Of a stretch of DNA of 64,000 nt, positions 11,025-19,066 are shown piece after piece. The notes under the pieces are model-generated. The model worked only from the letters and a program-made list of their open reading frames with translations, made no database searches and was not told the origin of the DNA. Both the position numbers and the translations under genes were made by a program. The DNA is taken from contig JADLFG010000049.1 in the NCBI GenBank assembly GCA_020845695.1, forward strand, positions 44,628 through 108,627, given 5' to 3'. The DNA comes from Thermoleophilia bacterium (GTDB taxonomy: Bacteria > Actinomycetota > Thermoleophilia > Gaiellales > Gaiellaceae). Each line of letters starts with the position of its first letter. Position 1 is the first letter of the stretch.

Positions 11025-11476
11025 CGCGCACCTCCCGCGGCCGCCTCGACCGCCTCGACGATCTTGACGTAGCCCGTGCAGCGGCAGATGTGGCCGGCAA
11101 GCGCGCGCTCGATGTCCTTGCGGCCCGGCTGCGGCAGCCGCTTCAGGAGCGCGACCGTGGCCACGATCATGCCGGGCGTGCAGAAGCCGCACTGGGCGGC
11201 GTGGTGCGTGTGGAACGCCTCCTGCACCGGGTGGAGGCGATGGGCGTCGCCGATCCCCTCGACCGTCGTCACCTCGGCGCCGTCGACGGCGCCGAGCGGC
11301 AGCAGGCACGAGCGGCGCGGCTCACCGTCGACGAGGACGGTGCAGGCGCCGCAGCCGCCCGACTGGCAGCCGGCCTTCGGGCTCGTGACGCCGAGCTCCT
11401 CGCGGAGCACGTGCAGGAGCGGCGTCAGCGGGCCGCTCTCGAGCACGTGCTCGACACCGTTCACGTTCAGCTTCAT
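11021..11476 (-). CDS. Molybdenum hydroxylase 2Fe-2S subunit
   Basis: A 151-residue small subunit of the CoxS/XdhC-like type. The plant-type ferredoxin domain holds its 2Fe-2S cluster with Cys37, Cys42, Cys45 and Cys57. The helical domain binds the second cluster with Cys96, Cys99, Cys131 and Cys133 (CGFC and CRCTGY). It carries electrons from the molybdenum centre to the FAD subunit. It lies between the FAD and large-subunit genes, overlapping the latter by 4 bases. Confidence 0.95.
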   Translation of the reverse strand: MKLNVNGVEHVLESGPLTPLLHVLREELGVTSPKAGCQSGGCGACTVLVDGEPRRSCLLPLGAVDGAEVTTVEGIGDAHRLHPVQEAFHTHHAAQCGFCTPGMIVATVALLKRLPQPGRKDIERALAGHICRCTGYVKIVEAVEAAAGGAR

Positions 11477-11518
11477 CGGGCAGCTCTCCCTTCGGGGCGA
11501 AGCGTGGCGCTCGTCATC

Positions 11519-12301
11519 TCAGCTGCCGAGGCTGTCGAGGGCCTGTTGGACGAGGCCGGGCAGAACGCGCCGGCGATACCAGGCGGACGCGAGCGCGTCG
11601 TCGGCGGGCTCGACGTCGTCGAGCGCCTTCGCCGCCGCGTCCGGCGTGGACGCGCCGGCCGCGAGCGCAGCCTCGACGGACGGGCAGCGCCGGCCGACCG
11701 GGCCACCGCCCGTGACCGCGACGCGCGTCTCGCCGCCCTCGCGCACGGCCGCGACCGCAAGGATCGTGTAATGGTGCGCGTGCGGACGCCACGCGGCCGT
11801 GTAAGCGGCGCTGCGCGGCACGTCGTCGTAGCTGACGTCGAGCACGAGCCTGCCGGCGCCGCCGGCAAGGAAGTCCCCGAGCGGCTCGACGCGCTCGCCG
11901 CCGGCGCCGGTCGAGCGAACGCGGGCGCCGAGCGCGAGCAGCGGCGCCTGCAGATCTCCGCGCGGCGTCTCGCCGGCGGTCGAGCAGAGGTTGCCACCGA
12001 CCGTCGCCTGGCCGCGGATCTCGCCGTCGCCGACGTGCGCGGCCGCGGCGGCGAGCGGCTCGTCGCCGCCCGCGAGCGCGGCGATCGGGGTCGCGGCGCC
12101 GATCGTGACCGTCCCGCCGGCGCGCTCGACCCGGTCGAGGCCGCTGCGGGCGAGCAGGAGCACCCGCTCCGGCTTCAGGCGCCCGTGGGTGAGGTCGGGC
12201 ACGGCGATCGTGCCGCCCGCGACGACCGTCACCCCGGAGCCGTCGCCGAACGCTGCTGCGGCCTCTGTCGGCGACGTGGGGAGGAGGACCTCGGAAGCCA
12301 T
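11519..12301 (-). CDS. Molybdenum hydroxylase FAD-binding subunit
   Basis: A 260-residue CoxM-type flavoprotein. It has the first FAD pyrophosphate loop (VVAGGTIAVPD) and the second (ATVGGNLCSTA), followed by the CO-dehydrogenase flavoprotein C-terminal domain. It is somewhat short for the family. It is the first gene of the operon, preceded by GAGAGGAA as ribosome-binding site, and a TAGAAT box lies about 50 bases upstream near 12350. The gene order FAD, FeS, large-N, large-C equals that described for nicotinate dehydrogenase (ndhFSLM). Confidence 0.9.
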   Translation of the reverse strand: MASEVLLPTSPTEAAAAFGDGSGVTVVAGGTIAVPDLTHGRLKPERVLLLARSGLDRVERAGGTVTIGAATPIAALAGGDEPLAAAAAHVGDGEIRGQATVGGNLCSTAGETPRGDLQAPLLALGARVRSTGAGGERVEPLGDFLAGGAGRLVLDVSYDDVPRSAAYTAAWRPHAHHYTILAVAAVREGGETRVAVTGGGPVGRRCPSVEAALAAGASTPDAAAKALDDVEPADDALASAWYRRRVLPGLVQQALDSLGS

Positions 12302-12348
12302 CGACTGGTTCCTCTCGTTCGGGTGGTTAACCGATTACGCGGGCGATT

Positions 12349-13686
12349 CTAACCCGCGGGCGGAGCAGCCGGAGCGAGCGGCTCCAGCGCGGCCGCCACG
12401 CCCTCCGCGCCGTCGCCGAAGCGCTCGGCCACGGCCGCGTGCAGCGCCTCGACGGGCAGCGCCCCGGTCTCGCCCACCCAGGCGGCGACGGCCGCGAGCG
12501 CGGCGAGCTTCGCCCCGGGGCCGGAGCGCAGGGGCAGCCGCACGGGCTCGACCGGCAGCGCGGGCAGCTCGATGCCGTCGTCCGCGACGACGACGGTGGC
12601 CCCGGTCGCGCGCGCGAGGACGCCGGTGCGGGCGAGCTCGGCGGCACCGTCGGCGGAGGCGACGAGGATCGCGTCCGGCCGCTCGATCCCGGTGTAGAGG
12701 ATCGGCTCGGGGCTCAGGATCAGCTCCGAGACGGAGAAGCCGGTTCCCTGGGTGACCGGGTTGTCGTTCTTCTGCGTCGCGTGGAGCCCGCAGAGGAGCG
12801 CCGCGCGAGCGAGCAGCGTCGCCGCGGTCTGGACGCGCTCCCCGGCGGTGCCGGCGAGCACGATGCCGAGCGGGCTCCGGGCGGCGTGCTCGAACGGCGC
12901 TCCCGGGATGGCGACCGGTGTCGTCGGCGCGCTGTCCGGTCGGTCGTGCCGCTCGTGCCGGGCGGCGGCGAACGTCGGCCTCGGCTCGTCGCGCAGCACG
13001 CCGAGCTCGTAGCCGCCCGCCTCCGCCACCTCCCGCAGCCGCGCGCCCGTGAGCGGGTTCCAGCGGGTCGCGTAGGCGGTGCAGAGCTCGAGCACCTCGA
13101 CGACGGCGAAGCCGGGGTGGGCGATCGCCCGCTCGATCAGCCCGGGCAGCTCCCGGTCGCCGGTGACCGTCCGGGCGACGAACGGGGCGCGGCTTCCGAG
13201 CAGCACGCGGGCGAGGTCGAGCGGCGGCACCGCGTTGCCCGCCCGCGTCGTCGAGGTGACGAAGTCGAGCGGGGAGAAGGCCGAGCTCTGGCCGCCCGTC
13301 ATCCCGAACAGGAAGTTGTTGTGTACGACCACGGTCACGTCGGGGTTGAGGAGCGCGCCGCCGACGAGGTGGTTGATGCCGATCATGGCGCCGCCGTCGC
13401 CGACGAGCACGATCGGCTTCAGCCGGCCCTCGCCGAGCACGGAGTCGGCCAGGGCGAGCCCGGTCGCGAACGCGGTCGAGCGCCCGTGCGTCGTGTGCAC
13501 CGTGTGCGGCGCGCCGATCCGGGAGTCGGCGAGGCCGACGCAGCCGATGTCGGTCACGATCGCGACGTCGGCCGGGTCGAGGCGAAGGACCGTGAGCGCC
13601 TCGTCGAGCGCGCGCAGGACGAGCGGGTGGCCGCAGCCCCTGCAGTAGGGGCCGGCGCCGGGGAGGATCCAGGGCTTGCCGGTCAC
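12349..13686 (-). CDS. 2-oxoacid:ferredoxin oxidoreductase, fused beta and gamma subunits
   Basis: A 445-residue fusion. Residues 1 to ~270 form the thiamine-diphosphate beta subunit: the CRGCGH cluster motif, DIGCVG, HGRSTAFATG, GDGGAMIGINH and NNFLFGMTGGQ (ThDP/Mg binding), and a later cysteine in ELCTAY that completes the 4Fe-4S ligands. Residues ~290-445 resemble the gamma (Rossmann-like) domain, with GTAGERVQTAATLLARAAL and TQGTGFSVSELILS. The GTG start overlaps the alpha-subunit stop. The specific 2-oxoacid is unknown. No ferredoxin-like delta subunit gene is adjacent. Confidence 0.85.
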   Translation of the reverse strand: MTGKPWILPGAGPYCRGCGHPLVLRALDEALTVLRLDPADVAIVTDIGCVGLADSRIGAPHTVHTTHGRSTAFATGLALADSVLGEGRLKPIVLVGDGGAMIGINHLVGGALLNPDVTVVVHNNFLFGMTGGQSSAFSPLDFVTSTTRAGNAVPPLDLARVLLGSRAPFVARTVTGDRELPGLIERAIAHPGFAVVEVLELCTAYATRWNPLTGARLREVAEAGGYELGVLRDEPRPTFAAARHERHDRPDSAPTTPVAIPGAPFEHAARSPLGIVLAGTAGERVQTAATLLARAALLCGLHATQKNDNPVTQGTGFSVSELILSPEPILYTGIERPDAILVASADGAAELARTGVLARATGATVVVADDGIELPALPVEPVRLPLRSGPGAKLAALAAVAAWVGETGALPVEALHAAVAERFGDGAEGVAAALEPLAPAAPPAG

Positions 13687-14807
13687 GCCGCCTCCGCGAG
13701 TGCCGCCTCGATCCTGGCCGGCGGAATCATGCCGCCGAGCCCCGTCACGCGCGTCAGCGGCCGCCCTCCGAGGTGCGGCTCGAGTACGCCGGCGTAGAGC
13801 CCGGTCAGGTTCTCCTCGACGACCAGCACGCGCGAGCAGCCCGCGAGTGCCGGCTCGAGTACGGCCAGCGGGACGGGGAAGAGGGTTTCGAGCCCGAGGA
13901 ACGAGACGCGGTGGCCGCGCGCGCGGGCGCGCCGGCACGCCTCGAGTGCCGCGCGGGCGGAGACGCCGTAGCTGACGACGAGCGTGTCGGCCCCCGGGAC
14001 GGGCTCCGCCTGCGCGCAAGCCATCTCCGCCGCGTGGGCGTCGATCTTGCGCTGCAGGCTCGAGAGGATCTCGACGACCTCCGGAGAGCTCTTCGACAGC
14101 CTGCCCTCCGTGTCGTGCGCGGAGCCGGTCACGACCACCTTGACGGGCCCGCCGACGGGCGCGAAGTCGGGCGGCTCCTCCGGGCAGGGCCGGCGGTAGG
14201 GCGCGAAGCGGGACGTTCCCGGTGAGACCGGGCGGCGGGCTGGCGGCGGCGGGTCGTCGCCGAGAGCGGCCACGTCGACCGTCTCGAGCGTCATCCCGAT
14301 CTCCTTATCGGAGAGCAGGACAACCGGCGTGCGCAGCCGTTCCGACCACTCGAAGGCGGCGCGGGCGAGGCGGTAGCACGCGGCGGCCCCGGCGGGGGCG
14401 AAGACGGGGATCGTGACGCCGCCCGAGACGCAGTGCGCGGCGAGCAGGACGTCGCCCTGGGCGCCCTGGGTGGCGCCGCCCGTCGAGGGCCCGAGCCGCT
14501 GAACCAGGCAGACGACGAGCGGCGTCTCGGTCATGACCGCGTACTGGATCGTCTCGATCATCAGGCAGAAGCCGGGGCCGGAGGTGGCTGTCATCGCCCG
14601 GTGCCCGCCGAGCGAGGCGCCGACGCAAGCCGCGGCGGCGGAGATCTCGTCGGGCGCTGCGATCGCGACTCCGCCGCGGCGGGGGAGCTCCGCCACCATT
14701 GTCCGGTAGATCTCGCTCGACGGCGTGATCGGGTAGCCGGCGAAGAAGCGACAGCCCGCGGAGAGCGCCCCGAGCGCCGTGAGCCGGTTGCCGGAGACGA
14801 GCTCCAC
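13683..14807 (-). CDS. 2-oxoacid:ferredoxin oxidoreductase alpha subunit
   Basis: A 374-residue alpha subunit of the KorA/VorA type: AGYPITPSSEIYRTM (pyrimidine-binding domain), LGGHRAMTATSGPGFCLM, and a C-terminal transketolase-like domain around FLGLETLFPVP. With the fused beta-gamma protein it would convert a 2-oxoacid and CoA to acyl-CoA, CO2 and reduced ferredoxin. The start GTG 14807 is supported by a TAGACT box at 14815-14820 only 7 bases upstream on the minus strand, giving an essentially leaderless message. A longer open frame upstream lies antisense-overlapping gnd and is not real. Confidence 0.85.
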   Translation of the reverse strand: MELVSGNRLTALGALSAGCRFFAGYPITPSSEIYRTMVAELPRRGGVAIAAPDEISAAAACVGASLGGHRAMTATSGPGFCLMIETIQYAVMTETPLVVCLVQRLGPSTGGATQGAQGDVLLAAHCVSGGVTIPVFAPAGAAACYRLARAAFEWSERLRTPVVLLSDKEIGMTLETVDVAALGDDPPPPARRPVSPGTSRFAPYRRPCPEEPPDFAPVGGPVKVVVTGSAHDTEGRLSKSSPEVVEILSSLQRKIDAHAAEMACAQAEPVPGADTLVVSYGVSARAALEACRRARARGHRVSFLGLETLFPVPLAVLEPALAGCSRVLVVEENLTGLYAGVLEPHLGGRPLTRVTGLGGMIPPARIEAALAEAA

Positions 14808-14814
14808 GGCCGCG

Positions 14815-14820
14815 AGTCTA
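14815..14820 (-). promoter_or_regulatory. -10 box of the leaderless korA-like promoter
   Basis: TAGACT on the minus strand, 7 bases before GTG 14807. Transcription would begin at or next to the start codon. No Shine-Dalgarno is present, which fits a leaderless message. Confidence 0.6.
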
Positions 14821-14836
14821 CGCTCGCCGGGTCGTC

Positions 14837-16291
14837 TCAGGCGCTGTACGTTCCCGATGTCGTCGTGCCGCCGCGCCCGCTCCAGTCGGTGTGGAACGAC
14901 GTGCCGCGAGGGCGATCGACGCGCTCGTAGGTGTGGGCGCCGAAGTAGTCGCGCTGCGCCTGGATCAGGCTCGCGGGCAGCCGCGCGGTGCGGTAGCCGT
15001 CGTAGAACGCGAGCGCGGACGAGTAGGCCGGCGCGGGGATTCCGTGGCTCGCGGCACGGGCGACGGTACGCCGCCAGCCGGGCACGAGCGGGCCGAGCTC
15101 GTCTGCGATCGCCGGATCGAGGAGCAGGTTGGCGAGCGCCGGGTCGCGCTCGTACGCGGCCCGGATCCGGCCGAGGAAGGCGGAGCGGATGATGCACCCG
15201 CCGCGCCAGAGGTGCGCGACGAGAGCGTGGTCGAGCTGCCAGCCGTACGCCTCCGCGGCCGCGCGGAAGAGCATGAACCCCTGGGCGTAGGAGACGATCT
15301 TGGCCGCGTGCAGCGCGTCGCGGACGTCGGCCACGAACGCTCCCTGGCCGCAGTCGAGCGGGCCGGCGGGCCCCGGGCCGAGGCGCGCGGCCGCCGCCTC
15401 GCGCTCGTCCGTGAGCGCCGAGAGCAGCCGGGCGAGCACGGCCTCGGTGACGAGCGTCACGGGTACGCCGAGCTCGAGCGCGGACGAGACCGCCCACCTG
15501 CCGGTGCCCTTCTGCCCGGCCGCGTCGAGGATCTTCGTCACGAGCGGCTGCCCGTCGCCGTCGCGGACGGCCATGATCTCGCGGGTGATCTCGACGAGGT
15601 AGGACTCGAGCGGGCCGCGGTTCCAGGCCGCGAAGACCTCGTGCAGCTCGTCGTGGTCGAGGCCGGCGAGGCCGTGGAGCAGGTGGTAGGCCTCGGCGAT
15701 CACCTGCATGTCGCCGTACTCGATCCCGTTGTGGACCATCTTCACGTAGTGGCCGGAGCCGCCCCGGCCGATCCAGTCGCAGCAGGGGGTGCCGTCGGCG
15801 CGGGCGGCGATCGTCTGGAGCACGCCCCGGACGAGCGGCCAGGCGGCGGGAGACCCTCCCGGCATGATCGACGGCCCGTGCCGGGCGCCCTCCTCGCCGC
15901 CGGAGATGCCCGCGCCGACGTAGAGGAGGCCGCGGGCCTCGAGCTCGCGGCAGCGCCTGGCCGTGTCCTCGAAGTGGGAGTTGCCGCCGTCGATCACGAC
16001 GTCGCCCGGCTCGAGGTGGGCTGCGAGCTTGAGGATCGTGTCGTCGACGGGCTGGCCCGCCTTGACCATCAGGAGGACGCGGCGCGGGCGCTCGAGGCTG
16101 GCGGCCAGGCCGGCGAGCGTCTCGGCGCCGGCGATGCGGGTGCCGCGCGCCGGCCCGGCGAGGAAGGCGGCGGTCACGTCGCCGTGGCGGTTCCAGACCG
16201 TGACGCGGAAGCCGTGCTCGTCGATGTTGAGCGCGAGGTTCTGGCCCATCACCGCGAGCCCGACGAGACCGATGTCAGCGCGGGCGCCCAT
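14837..16291 (-). CDS. gnd: 6-phosphogluconate dehydrogenase, decarboxylating
   Basis: A 484-residue long-form Gnd. The N-terminus GLVGLAVMGQNLALNI is the NADP-binding fold. KMVHNGIEYGDMQVIAEAY carries the catalytic lysine and substrate-binding residues. The C-terminal tail ends in the expected DYFGAHTYERVD segment. It oxidises 6-phosphogluconate to ribulose-5-phosphate with CO2 release (pentose phosphate pathway, cytoplasm). A TAGTCT box 8 bases before ATG 16291 suggests a leaderless message, and that box overlaps the end of the upstream HAD gene. Confidence 0.95.
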   Translation of the reverse strand: MGARADIGLVGLAVMGQNLALNIDEHGFRVTVWNRHGDVTAAFLAGPARGTRIAGAETLAGLAASLERPRRVLLMVKAGQPVDDTILKLAAHLEPGDVVIDGGNSHFEDTARRCRELEARGLLYVGAGISGGEEGARHGPSIMPGGSPAAWPLVRGVLQTIAARADGTPCCDWIGRGGSGHYVKMVHNGIEYGDMQVIAEAYHLLHGLAGLDHDELHEVFAAWNRGPLESYLVEITREIMAVRDGDGQPLVTKILDAAGQKGTGRWAVSSALELGVPVTLVTEAVLARLLSALTDEREAAAARLGPGPAGPLDCGQGAFVADVRDALHAAKIVSYAQGFMLFRAAAEAYGWQLDHALVAHLWRGGCIIRSAFLGRIRAAYERDPALANLLLDPAIADELGPLVPGWRRTVARAASHGIPAPAYSSALAFYDGYRTARLPASLIQAQRDYFGAHTYERVDRPRGTSFHTDWSGRGGTTTSGTYSA

Positions 16292-16297
16292 GCCGGG

Positions 16298-16909
16298 TCA
16301 GACTAGCCGGCGCAGGTCGAGATCGAGCAGCCGCTCGAGCGCGCCGAGGGTCCGGTCGACCTGCTCGTGCAGGAGCCCGGTCATGCCGAGCGCGGCCGCG
16401 GCCTCGACGTGGTGGGGGAGGTCGTCGACCATCACGCAGGCGGCGGGCGCGACGCCGAGGCGCTCGGCGGCGAGCAGGTAGATCTCGGGCTGGGGCTTCA
16501 TCAGCCCGACCTCGGCGGAGATGACGACCGTGTCGACGAGGTCGCGCAGGAGCGTCCGGTCGTACATGCGCAGGCCGAGCGAGTTCGAGACGAGCGCGAG
16601 CGGGACGCGGGCCGCGCGGGCCGTTCTGAGCGCGGCGACCATTGCCCGCTCGATCGTCCAGGTGGCGGCCAGGGCGTCGAGGAGGCCGTCGGCGGGAAGC
16701 CCGAGCCTGCCGGCCAGCCGGCGCTCGAACTCCTCGTCCGCGATCGTGCCGAGCTGGATCGAGCGCAGGTCGTCGGCCGCCTCGTCGTCGGTCACGAGCA
16801 GCCGGTGGAGCGTCTCGACCTCGAGGCCGTGCTCGGCGCAGAAGCCCCGGAAGCCGGCCCAGACGTCCGTGGTCAGGACACCGCCGTAGTCGACGAGCAG
16901 CGCCCTCAC
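16298..16909 (-). CDS. HAD-superfamily hydrolase
   Basis: A 203-residue HAD phosphatase-like protein. Motif I is DYGGVL with the nucleophile at Asp8; the usual acid/base aspartate at +2 is replaced by glycine, as in epoxide-hydrolase/dehalogenase-like HADs. Motif II is LVSNS, motif III lies around the GLMKPQPEIY lysine, and motif IV is VMVDD. The substrate is unknown. The GTG start overlaps the E1-alpha stop (GTGA), so it is the last gene of the E1 operon. Confidence 0.85.
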   Translation of the reverse strand: MRALLVDYGGVLTTDVWAGFRGFCAEHGLEVETLHRLLVTDDEAADDLRSIQLGTIADEEFERRLAGRLGLPADGLLDALAATWTIERAMVAALRTARAARVPLALVSNSLGLRMYDRTLLRDLVDTVVISAEVGLMKPQPEIYLLAAERLGVAPAACVMVDDLPHHVEAAAALGMTGLLHEQVDRTLGALERLLDLDLRRLV

Positions 16910-17937
16910 GGGGCCCGGCGCGGCAGCGGGGTCGCGTAGACGCCCTCCTCGAGCGTCGCGGGGTCGGGCGCCGGCGCCGCCTCGGCCTCCGTGAGCGCCG
17001 CCGCGACCTCGGCGGCGGCCTCGGCGCGGACCGCGTGCACCTCGTCCGCACCGAGCCCGTCGAGCCGGAGCCGGGCGGCCAGGCGCTCGATCGGGTCCTC
17101 GAAGCGGGCGCGCAGGCCGGCCGGAACGTAGCTCGCGTCGTCGTGGGCCGCGTGCCCGTGGCCGCGCAGCGTCACCGCCTCGACCGCCTGCGGTCCCGCC
17201 CCGCCGCGGGCGCGCTCGACCGCCCCCCGGACGGTCTCGTAGACGAGCAGCGCATCCGTGCCGTCGATCCGCTCGCAGGGGACCGACCAGCCGCCCCGGA
17301 TCCGCTCGCTCAGGTTCGTGTTCACCATCTGGCGCGAGGTCGGCGTCGAGTACGCGTACTGGTTCGACTGGAGCACGAGCACGAACGGAACCCGCAGCAC
17401 GCCGGCGAGGTTGAGCCCCTCGTGGAAGTCCCCCGTGGACGTCATCCCGTCGCCGGCGAACGTGAGCGCGACGCGCCGCTCCCCGCGTCGCTTGAACGCG
17501 AGCGCGGCGCCGACGCAGACGGGAACGAGATCGCCGAGCATCGAGACGAGCGGGAAGACGCCGAGCTCGGGCTTGCCGAAGTGCATGTTGCCGTCACGCC
17601 CGCGCGTGGGGCTCGTGCCCTTGCCGAGGAAGTTGCGGAACACGTCCGCGACGGTCACCCCGCGCGCGTAGTGGCAGGCCTGCTCGCGGTTGAGCGGGCT
17701 GACGACGTCGTCGGGGGCGAGGGCGAGCCCGGCGCCGGCGGCCACGGCCTCCTGCTGGTTACCGGTGTAGACGGAGCCGGGCACGCGGCCCTGGCGGTAG
17801 AGGGCCATGATCCGGTCCTCGGTGTGGCGCTGGAGCAGCATCAGGCGGAAGAGCTCGAGGCGGAGCTCCCGGGGAACGCCGGGCGCTTCGATCGCGGGGG
17901 TGGCGGCGCGCGGCCCACCGGTGGCGTCAGTAGGCAA
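16906..17937 (-). CDS. Thiamine-dependent 2-oxoacid dehydrogenase E1, alpha subunit
   Basis: A 343-residue E1-alpha of the pyruvate/branched-chain/acetoin dehydrogenase type. The ThDP/Mg motif is GDGMTSTGDFHEGLN continuing to the QSNQYAYST asparagine. The active-site loop and phosphorylation-loop-like segment RGHGHAAHDD is present. The start is TTG 17937, chosen because GGAGGAG sits 4 bases upstream inside the end of the beta-subunit gene, so the genes overlap by 11 bases. With E1-beta it forms the alpha2beta2 decarboxylase; the substrate cannot be assigned because no E2 or E3 gene is nearby. Confidence 0.86.
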   Translation of the reverse strand: MPTDATGGPRAATPAIEAPGVPRELRLELFRLMLLQRHTEDRIMALYRQGRVPGSVYTGNQQEAVAAGAGLALAPDDVVSPLNREQACHYARGVTVADVFRNFLGKGTSPTRGRDGNMHFGKPELGVFPLVSMLGDLVPVCVGAALAFKRRGERRVALTFAGDGMTSTGDFHEGLNLAGVLRVPFVLVLQSNQYAYSTPTSRQMVNTNLSERIRGGWSVPCERIDGTDALLVYETVRGAVERARGGAGPQAVEAVTLRGHGHAAHDDASYVPAGLRARFEDPIERLAARLRLDGLGADEVHAVRAEAAAEVAAALTEAEAAPAPDPATLEEGVYATPLPRRAP

Positions 17938-18886
17938 GGAGCTCCTCCAGGGCGGCGCGGACGGCGGCGGTGGAGGGCAGGTAGGCGTCCTCGAGCTCGG
18001 GCGCGAACGGCACGGGGGTGTCGGGCGGCGCGACGAGCGCGGGCGGCGCATCGAGGTGCTCGAAGGCCTCGCGGACGACGAGCGAGAGGACGAGGCCGGC
18101 GGCGCCGATCGAGCGGGCGGCCTCCTGGAGCACGAGTACACGGGAGGTGCGGGCGATCGAGTCGAGGATCGTCTCTTCGTCGAGCGGCCAGAGCGTTCGC
18201 AGGTCGAGCACCTCGACGTCGAGCCCGGCCGCCGCCTCGAGCGCGAGGCCGACGCCGGCCCCGTAGGTGATCACGGTGGCGGTCCCGCCCGGGCGGGCGA
18301 CACGCGCGCACCGGAGCGGGACGCGGTGGGCGCGGTCGGGCTGCTCCCCCCGGACGCGGCGGTAGAGGGCCTTGTGCTCGAGGTAGAGGACGGGATCGTC
18401 GTCCTCGACCGCCGCGCGCAGGAGCCCGTAGGCGTCGTCGACGGTAGCCGGGCAGACGACCTTGAGGCCGGCCGTGCCGACGAACCACCCCTCCGGGCAG
18501 GAGGCGTGGAACGGGCCGCCGCGCACGCCGCCGCCGAACGGGGCGCGGATCACGAGCGGTAGCCGGATCCCGGAGCGCCAGTGCGTCTTGGCCGCGAGCG
18601 TCATCACGATGTCGAACGAGCAGGAGAGGAAGTCCGCGAACTGGAGCTCCACGACCGGCCGCTCGCCCATCCAGGCGGCCCCGACGGCCGCGCCGACGAT
18701 GCCCTCCTCGCTGATCGGCGTGTCGATCACGCGCCCGTCGCCGAACTCCTGCCAGAGCCCGCGCGTGACGCCGAACGGCCCGCCGAACTGCCCGATGTCC
18801 TCGCCGATCAGAAACACCCGCTCGTCGGCGGCGAGGGCGTCCGCGAGGGCGAGCCGGATCGCGTCGAGGTAGGTGAGCTTGCTCAT
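17927..18886 (-). CDS. Thiamine-dependent 2-oxoacid dehydrogenase E1, beta subunit
   Basis: A 319-residue E1-beta (transketolase pyrimidine-binding and C-terminal domains). Visible family segments are LIGEDIGQFGGPFGVT, DTPISEEGIVG with the catalytic glutamate, and ELQFADFLSCSFDIV. The C-terminal domain has VITYGAGV and DLRTLWPLD. ATG 18886 (MSKLTYLDAI) is preferred to the longer frame because homologues start there. A TATCGT sequence lies about 40 bases upstream. It is the first gene of the beta-alpha-HAD operon. Confidence 0.88.
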   Translation of the reverse strand: MSKLTYLDAIRLALADALAADERVFLIGEDIGQFGGPFGVTRGLWQEFGDGRVIDTPISEEGIVGAAVGAAWMGERPVVELQFADFLSCSFDIVMTLAAKTHWRSGIRLPLVIRAPFGGGVRGGPFHASCPEGWFVGTAGLKVVCPATVDDAYGLLRAAVEDDDPVLYLEHKALYRRVRGEQPDRAHRVPLRCARVARPGGTATVITYGAGVGLALEAAAGLDVEVLDLRTLWPLDEETILDSIARTSRVLVLQEAARSIGAAGLVLSLVVREAFEHLDAPPALVAPPDTPVPFAPELEDAYLPSTAAVRAALEELLAY

Positions 18887-18995
18887 CCGGGGGGTGGGCG
18901 AAGTCGGTGCGAAGGCGTCACGGAACCCTGACGATACGCGAACCACACGCGCGGAATCCGGCGCTACGCTCGGACGTGGGTGGTGGGCTGTAACC

Positions 18996-19012
18996 CCCCA
19001 CCCAGGGTGGGG
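18996..19012 (-). terminator. Hairpin downstream of the SDR gene
   Basis: CCCCACC and GGTGGGG form a 7-bp perfect stem with a 3-base loop, about 55 bases beyond the SDR stop on the minus strand and upstream of the E1-beta gene. There is no T-run, so termination is plausible but unproven. Confidence 0.4.
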
Positions 19013-19066
19013 AGTGGTCGGCGTGGCGCGTCGGGGCGTGTGGGAGGCGTGAGGCCCGGCTAGCCC

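Noticed and set aside
8536..12301. Aerobic carbon monoxide dehydrogenase (coxMSL)
   Set aside because: The diagnostic VAYRCSFR loop is absent, the large subunit is split, and no coxDEFG accessory genes are adjacent.
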